The notes under the pieces are model-generated. The model did no database searches, was not told where the DNA came from, and was given only the letters and a program-made list of their open reading frames with translations. 64,000 nucleotides of DNA from Streptomyces odonnellii (GTDB lineage: Bacteria > Actinomycetota > Actinomycetes > Streptomycetales > Streptomycetaceae), in contig NZ_LATD01000024.1 in NCBI RefSeq assembly GCF_000981895.1, positions 1-64,000 on the forward strand, given 5' to 3'. Shown in pieces: positions 60,467 through 64,000 of this stretch (positions are counted from its first letter, which is position 1; each line of letters opens with the position of its first letter). The translations under genes and the position numbers were made by a program.

Positions 60467-63370
60467 ATGCTGGACCAGGCCGATCTCAGGGGTTTGTCCA
60501 GCGCTCTGCTCGGCCGCGCCGAGGAGCTGCGGGTGCTGGCCCGCCATGCCGAGGCGGCGCGCGCCCGGCGCGCGGGACTGGTGCACCTGTCGGGGCCGGC
60601 CGGCATCGGCAAGACCAGTCTGCTCCGGGCGTTCCTGAAGAGCGACGCCTGCCGGAACATGGCCGTGCTGTACGGATCGTGCCGCCAGGTCGTCGGAGGC
60701 GCCGGATACGGCGGGGTGCGCGAGCTGTTCGGCTCCCTCGGCCTCAGCGGCGAGGACGCCAGGAACTCCCCCCTGCTGCGCGGGCTCGCCCGGCGCGCGC
60801 TGCCCGCGCTCACCTCGGGACCGGCCGACGAGGGGACACCCGGCGGCCCCGGTGTCTACCCCGTCCTGCACGGGCTCTACTGGCTCGTGGCGAACCTGAT
60901 GGCGGACCGCCCGCTCGTTCTCGTGCTCGACGACGTCCAGTGGTGCGACGAACGTTCGCTCTGCTGGGTCGACTTCCTGCTCCGCCGCGCCGAGGGCCTG
61001 CCCCTGCTCGTCGTCCTCGCGCAGCGCGGCGAGGCCGAGCCCGTCGCACCCGTGGCCCTCGCCGACATCGTCGCCCAGCGCGGCCCCACCCTGCTCCGGC
61101 TGGCGCCGCTGGCCACGCGGGAGGTCGCCGAGATGGCCCGCCGGGTCTTCCCGGGACCGGTCGAACCGTGCTTCGTCGAGCGGGCCGCCACGGTCTCCGG
61201 CGGCAACCCCTTCACCCTCAGCCGGCTGCTGACCGAACTGCGCGCCGAAGGCGTCCAGCCCGACGAGAAGGGCGCGCGCAGACTCGCCGAGGTGGGCGGC
61301 CAGGTGGTCAGCCTGTCCGTCGGCGCGCTGCTCGACCGGCAGCCGCCGTGGGTCCGCGAGGTCGCCAGAGCCATCGCCGTCCTCGGCGAGGAGTCCCCGG
61401 AGCTGATCGCCACCCTGGCAGAGGTGCCGCCCTCGCTCGTGGCCGACGCGGTGCTCGTCCTGCGGCGCGCCGAGCTGATGGCGCCCGACCGGCCCGATCT
61501 GGTGCACGACATGGTCCGCTGCGCCGTCCTCGGACCCGCGGGCGCCGAAGCGGCGGCCGAGCTGCGGACCAGAGCGGCCCTGCTGCTGAGCGACGCCGGC
61601 CGGCCCGCCGAGGACGTCGCGGGCCAGCTCATGCTGCTGCCCGCGGTGAGCCAGCCCTGGATGCCGGGCGTGCTCCGCGAGGCCGCCGCCCAGGCCGAGA
61701 GCCGGGGCGCGCCGGAAGCCGCGGTGCGCTATCTGTACCGGGTGCTCGAAGTCGAGCCGCACAGCGTGCCCGTCCGTGTCCAGATGGCCACCTCGCTCGC
61801 GGAGATCAACCCGGCCGAGGCCCTCCGGCTGCTGGAGGAGGCGCTCGACCGGGTCGGCGACATCCGTACGAGAGCGGCGGTCGCCGTGCGGTACGGGATG
61901 ACCTGCCTCGCCGTACAGCAGTCGCCGGCCGGGGCCCGGGTGCTGGAGGAGGTCCTGGAGGCGCTGGAGGCCGGTCTCGGACCGGAGCCCGATCCCGCCG
62001 ATCGCGAGCTGCACACCCTGGTCGAATCGGTCCTGCTGATCATCGGGACCGACGAGAAGTCCACCGTCTCCGCGGCCCGGGAGCGGGCCGCGCGGCTGCC
62101 CGAACCGCCCGGTGACACCCCCGCCCAGCGGCAGATGCTCGCCATGATGTCCGTACTGAACGCGATGGAGGGCCGGTGCGCCGGGCGGACGGCCGAACAG
62201 GCCCGGCGCGCGCTGTCCTTCCCGGGCACCGGGCTGGAGAGCTGGTCGCTGATCTCCTCGTCGTTCGCGCTCAGTCTCGCCGACGAGGTGGGCGAGGCAC
62301 TGGACGCGCTGGACGGACTGCTCCAGCACAGCCGGGCGACCGCCGCCGTCTGGACCTATGTGCTCGGGCTCTCCGCCCGTACGTTCATCCTGCACAGCGC
62401 GGGTGCCATTCCCGACGCGCTGGCCGACGCGCAGACGGCCATCGAGATCATCGGCGAGGAGCGGTGGGGCGACGGCGCAGTGATGCCGCAGGCCGCGCTC
62501 GCCACCGTCCTCGTCGACCGCGGCGAACCCCGGCGCGCCGAGGAACTGCTGCTCGGCATCAAACGGCCGGACCTGGACCGGTTCGTGCTCCAGTACCACT
62601 GGTATCTGATGGCCCGTGCCCGGGCCCGCCGGGCACTCGGCGACCGCGAGGCGGCGCTGGCGCTGTTCCTCGAATGCGGCGACTCGCTGGAGAAGTCCCG
62701 GTTCACCAACCCGTCGTTCCTGCCCTGGTGGGCGGAGGCCGTCCGGCTGCTCGTGAAGATGAACCGCGCCGACGAGGCGCGGGAGATCGTCGAGTACGGA
62801 AGCGAACTGGCCGAGCGCTGGGGCACCCCCCGCGCGCTCGGCCTCGCCGCCCTCTCCCGGGGAATGGTCACCCCCGGCGGGGCGGGCGTCGAACTGCTCA
62901 CCGAATCGGTACGGCTCCTGGCGGAATCGCCCGCCCGGTCCACGCACGCCGACGCCGAATACCTGCTCGGCCGGGCCCTGCTGAAGACCGGCGACCAGCG
63001 CGGCGCCCGTGAGCGGCTGCGCGCCGCCACCGACCTCGCCCAGCGCTGCGGCGCGCTCGCTCTCGCAGGGGCCTCCCGCAAACTGCTGGTCACGGCAGGC
63101 GGCAGGATGCGGAAGATGAGTGCCTCGCCGCTGGACATGCTGACCGGAATGGAGCGCAGAGTGGCCGGCCTCGCCGCCGCGGGGGAGAGCAACCGCTCCA
63201 TCGCGGAATCCCTCTTCGTGACCGTGAGAACCATCGAGACGCATCTCACGAGCGTCTACCGGAAGCTGGGCGTCAGCCGCCGGACCGAACTGGGCGCGGT
63301 GCTGCACACTCCGGACATCCCCGATGGACAACCGCCCGGTTGGGTACTCGAATCACGCTGGCGACGCTGA
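60467..63370 (+). CDS. nysRI: LAL-family (large ATP-binding LuxR) transcriptional activator (NysRI type)
   Basis: The 967-residue protein should activate the cluster. An N-terminal ATPase domain has Walker A GPAGIGKTS (Lys49) and Walker B LVLVLDDVQW (Asp155-Asp156). The middle is a long helical, TPR-like Ala/Leu/Glu-rich region. The C terminus is a LuxR helix-turn-helix (about residues 896-940: ERRVAGLAAAGESNRSIAE, then TVRTIETHLTSVYRKLGV). Length and position fit NysRI (about 966 residues). ATG 60467 follows GAGGAG at a 6-nt spacing; a GTG at 60404 lacks a good site. The second regulator starts 18 nt after its stop, so the two form an operon. Confidence 0.94.
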   Translation: MLDQADLRGLSSALLGRAEELRVLARHAEAARARRAGLVHLSGPAGIGKTSLLRAFLKSDACRNMAVLYGSCRQVVGGAGYGGVRELFGSLGLSGEDARNSPLLRGLARRALPALTSGPADEGTPGGPGVYPVLHGLYWLVANLMADRPLVLVLDDVQWCDERSLCWVDFLLRRAEGLPLLVVLAQRGEAEPVAPVALADIVAQRGPTLLRLAPLATREVAEMARRVFPGPVEPCFVERAATVSGGNPFTLSRLLTELRAEGVQPDEKGARRLAEVGGQVVSLSVGALLDRQPPWVREVARAIAVLGEESPELIATLAEVPPSLVADAVLVLRRAELMAPDRPDLVHDMVRCAVLGPAGAEAAAELRTRAALLLSDAGRPAEDVAGQLMLLPAVSQPWMPGVLREAAAQAESRGAPEAAVRYLYRVLEVEPHSVPVRVQMATSLAEINPAEALRLLEEALDRVGDIRTRAAVAVRYGMTCLAVQQSPAGARVLEEVLEALEAGLGPEPDPADRELHTLVESVLLIIGTDEKSTVSAARERAARLPEPPGDTPAQRQMLAMMSVLNAMEGRCAGRTAEQARRALSFPGTGLESWSLISSSFALSLADEVGEALDALDGLLQHSRATAAVWTYVLGLSARTFILHSAGAIPDALADAQTAIEIIGEERWGDGAVMPQAALATVLVDRGEPRRAEELLLGIKRPDLDRFVLQYHWYLMARARARRALGDREAALALFLECGDSLEKSRFTNPSFLPWWAEAVRLLVKMNRADEAREIVEYGSELAERWGTPRALGLAALSRGMVTPGGAGVELLTESVRLLAESPARSTHADAEYLLGRALLKTGDQRGARERLRAATDLAQRCGALALAGASRKLLVTAGGRMRKMSASPLDMLTGMERRVAGLAAAGESNRSIAESLFVTVRTIETHLTSVYRKLGVSRRTELGAVLHTPDIPDGQPPGWVLESRWRR

Positions 63371-63388
63371 AGCGATCGGAGCGAGGCG

Positions 63389-64000
63389 GTGCGAGGGACT
63401 GGCCGGAACGACGAATGCCTGAGCACGCGGTCCACCGAGTGGACGCGCGCTCCGGGCGACCACAGCGAAGAACTCCCCCTGCTCGAACGGCGGTCCGAGC
63501 AGAAGACGCTCCAGTCGGTGCTCGTCGGGCTGTGCGGCGGACACGGGTCGGTCGTGACCCTCGGCGGCAAACCGGGCCACGGGCAGAACGCCCTGCTGGG
63601 CTGGGCCGCCCGGCTCGCCCACGAGACCGGGCTGCGGGTGCTGCGCGCACAAGCCACCCCGGCGGAGCGGGAGTTGTCGTACGGAGCGATCCTCCAGCTC
63701 ATGACAGCGCTGTACGGATCGGCCCCGACGGAGGGCCTCGCGGCGCCGGACGGACCGGCTCCGGGGGACGAAGCGGCTCCGCCGGAGGCGGACGCCCCAC
63801 CGGGCGGACGGACCCCGGAGAACGGCTGTGCTCCACCGGGCCCGGAGTCCCCGTCCGGCGGACCGACTCCACCGGGCCCGGAGACGCCGCCGGGCGGGCA
63901 CACGTCGGCGGGCCTCCGGCCGGCCCCAGGACTCGACGGCCTCCTGAGCGCCGCGCGTACCGTACCGACGCTGGTGGTCGTCGAGGACACACAGTGGCTC
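63389..64000 (+). CDS. nysRII: Second LAL-family regulator, 5' part only (NysRII type)
   Basis: The open frame runs from GTG 63389 (GGAG at 63378-63381) to the window end, 204 codons, cut by the edge. LLERRSEQKTLQSVL, a nucleotide-binding segment, ERELSYGAILQLMTALYG and the Walker B-like PTLVVVEDTQWL identify the N-terminal ATPase of a LAL regulator, matching NysRII by position. Two oddities: the Walker A segment reads GGKPGHGQN, with Gln66 and Asn67 in place of Lys and Thr/Ser, and residues about 110-185 are a Pro/Gly/Glu-rich insert with repeats of PPGPE. The Met at 63415 is out of frame. The rest, including the expected HTH, is beyond the window. Confidence 0.85.
   Translation, partial: MRGTGRNDECLSTRSTEWTRAPGDHSEELPLLERRSEQKTLQSVLVGLCGGHGSVVTLGGKPGHGQNALLGWAARLAHETGLRVLRAQATPAERELSYGAILQLMTALYGSAPTEGLAAPDGPAPGDEAAPPEADAPPGGRTPENGCAPPGPESPSGGPTPPGPETPPGGHTSAGLRPAPGLDGLLSAARTVPTLVVVEDTQWL

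Noticed and set aside
63415..63417. ATG as start of the second LAL regulator
   Set aside because: It is not in the frame that encodes the ATPase motifs. GTG 63389 is in frame and has GGAG upstream.

Overview
This window is the core of a modular type I polyketide gene cluster of the nystatin/amphotericin polyene macrolide type, from a high-GC actinomycete, most likely Streptomyces or a close relative. The evidence is the strong C/G wobble bias, the giant multimodular synthases, the GAGGAG-type ribosome binding sites, and a gene order matching the Streptomyces noursei nystatin cluster. Symbols such as nysA are assigned by family resemblance and synteny; no database search was possible.

Layout. 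64-6249 (+): a single-module terminal synthase with a thioesterase (NysK type), followed by a 16-bp-stem hairpin and a P450 at 6396-7580 (NysL type). This P450 converges, across a second hairpin, on a leftward operon of glycosyltransferase, PLP aminotransferase, P450 and ferredoxin (NysDI-DII-N-M types; 11677 down to 7712). A 270-bp divergent control region (11678-11947) separates that operon from the rightward synthases: loading module 11948-16279 (NysA type), two methylmalonyl modules 16344-25964 (NysB type) and a six-module giant of about 10,980 residues, 26019-58961 (NysC type). A hairpin lies just after the giant. Then come a type II thioesterase (59226-59981), a complete LuxR-family LAL regulator (60467-63370) and the 5' part of a second one (63389 to the window end).

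How the genes work together. The loading KS has Ser in place of Cys and a malonyl-type AT, so it should decarboxylate malonyl-ACP to an acetyl starter. Modules 1 and 2 add methylmalonyl units and leave hydroxyls (A2- and A1-type ketoreductases). Modules 3-8 add malonyl units and process with KR and DH. Modules 9-17 lie outside the window. The module at 64-6249 ends the chain and its TE cyclises it. The P450s, served by the ferredoxin, oxidise the macrolactone; the aminotransferase and glycosyltransferase supply and attach mycosamine. The first sugar-nucleotide enzyme (NysDIII type), the transporters and the PAS-LuxR regulator are not in the window.

The most interesting departure from the nystatin plan is that the only enoylreductase is in module 4, not module 5. 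Read literally, this predicts an isolated C32=C33 alkene, a saturated C30-C31 bond and an uninterrupted conjugated run from C29 onward (a pentaene if module 9 also dehydrates). A second oddity bears on the same prediction: the module 8 DH has Gly replaced by Asp in its HxxxGxxxxP motif. Others are an in-frame TTA codon in the giant gene, near-identical tracts between modules suggesting recent recombination, and a degenerate Walker A motif plus a Pro/Gly-rich insert in the second regulator. No mobile elements, tRNA or rRNA genes, or CRISPR arrays were seen.
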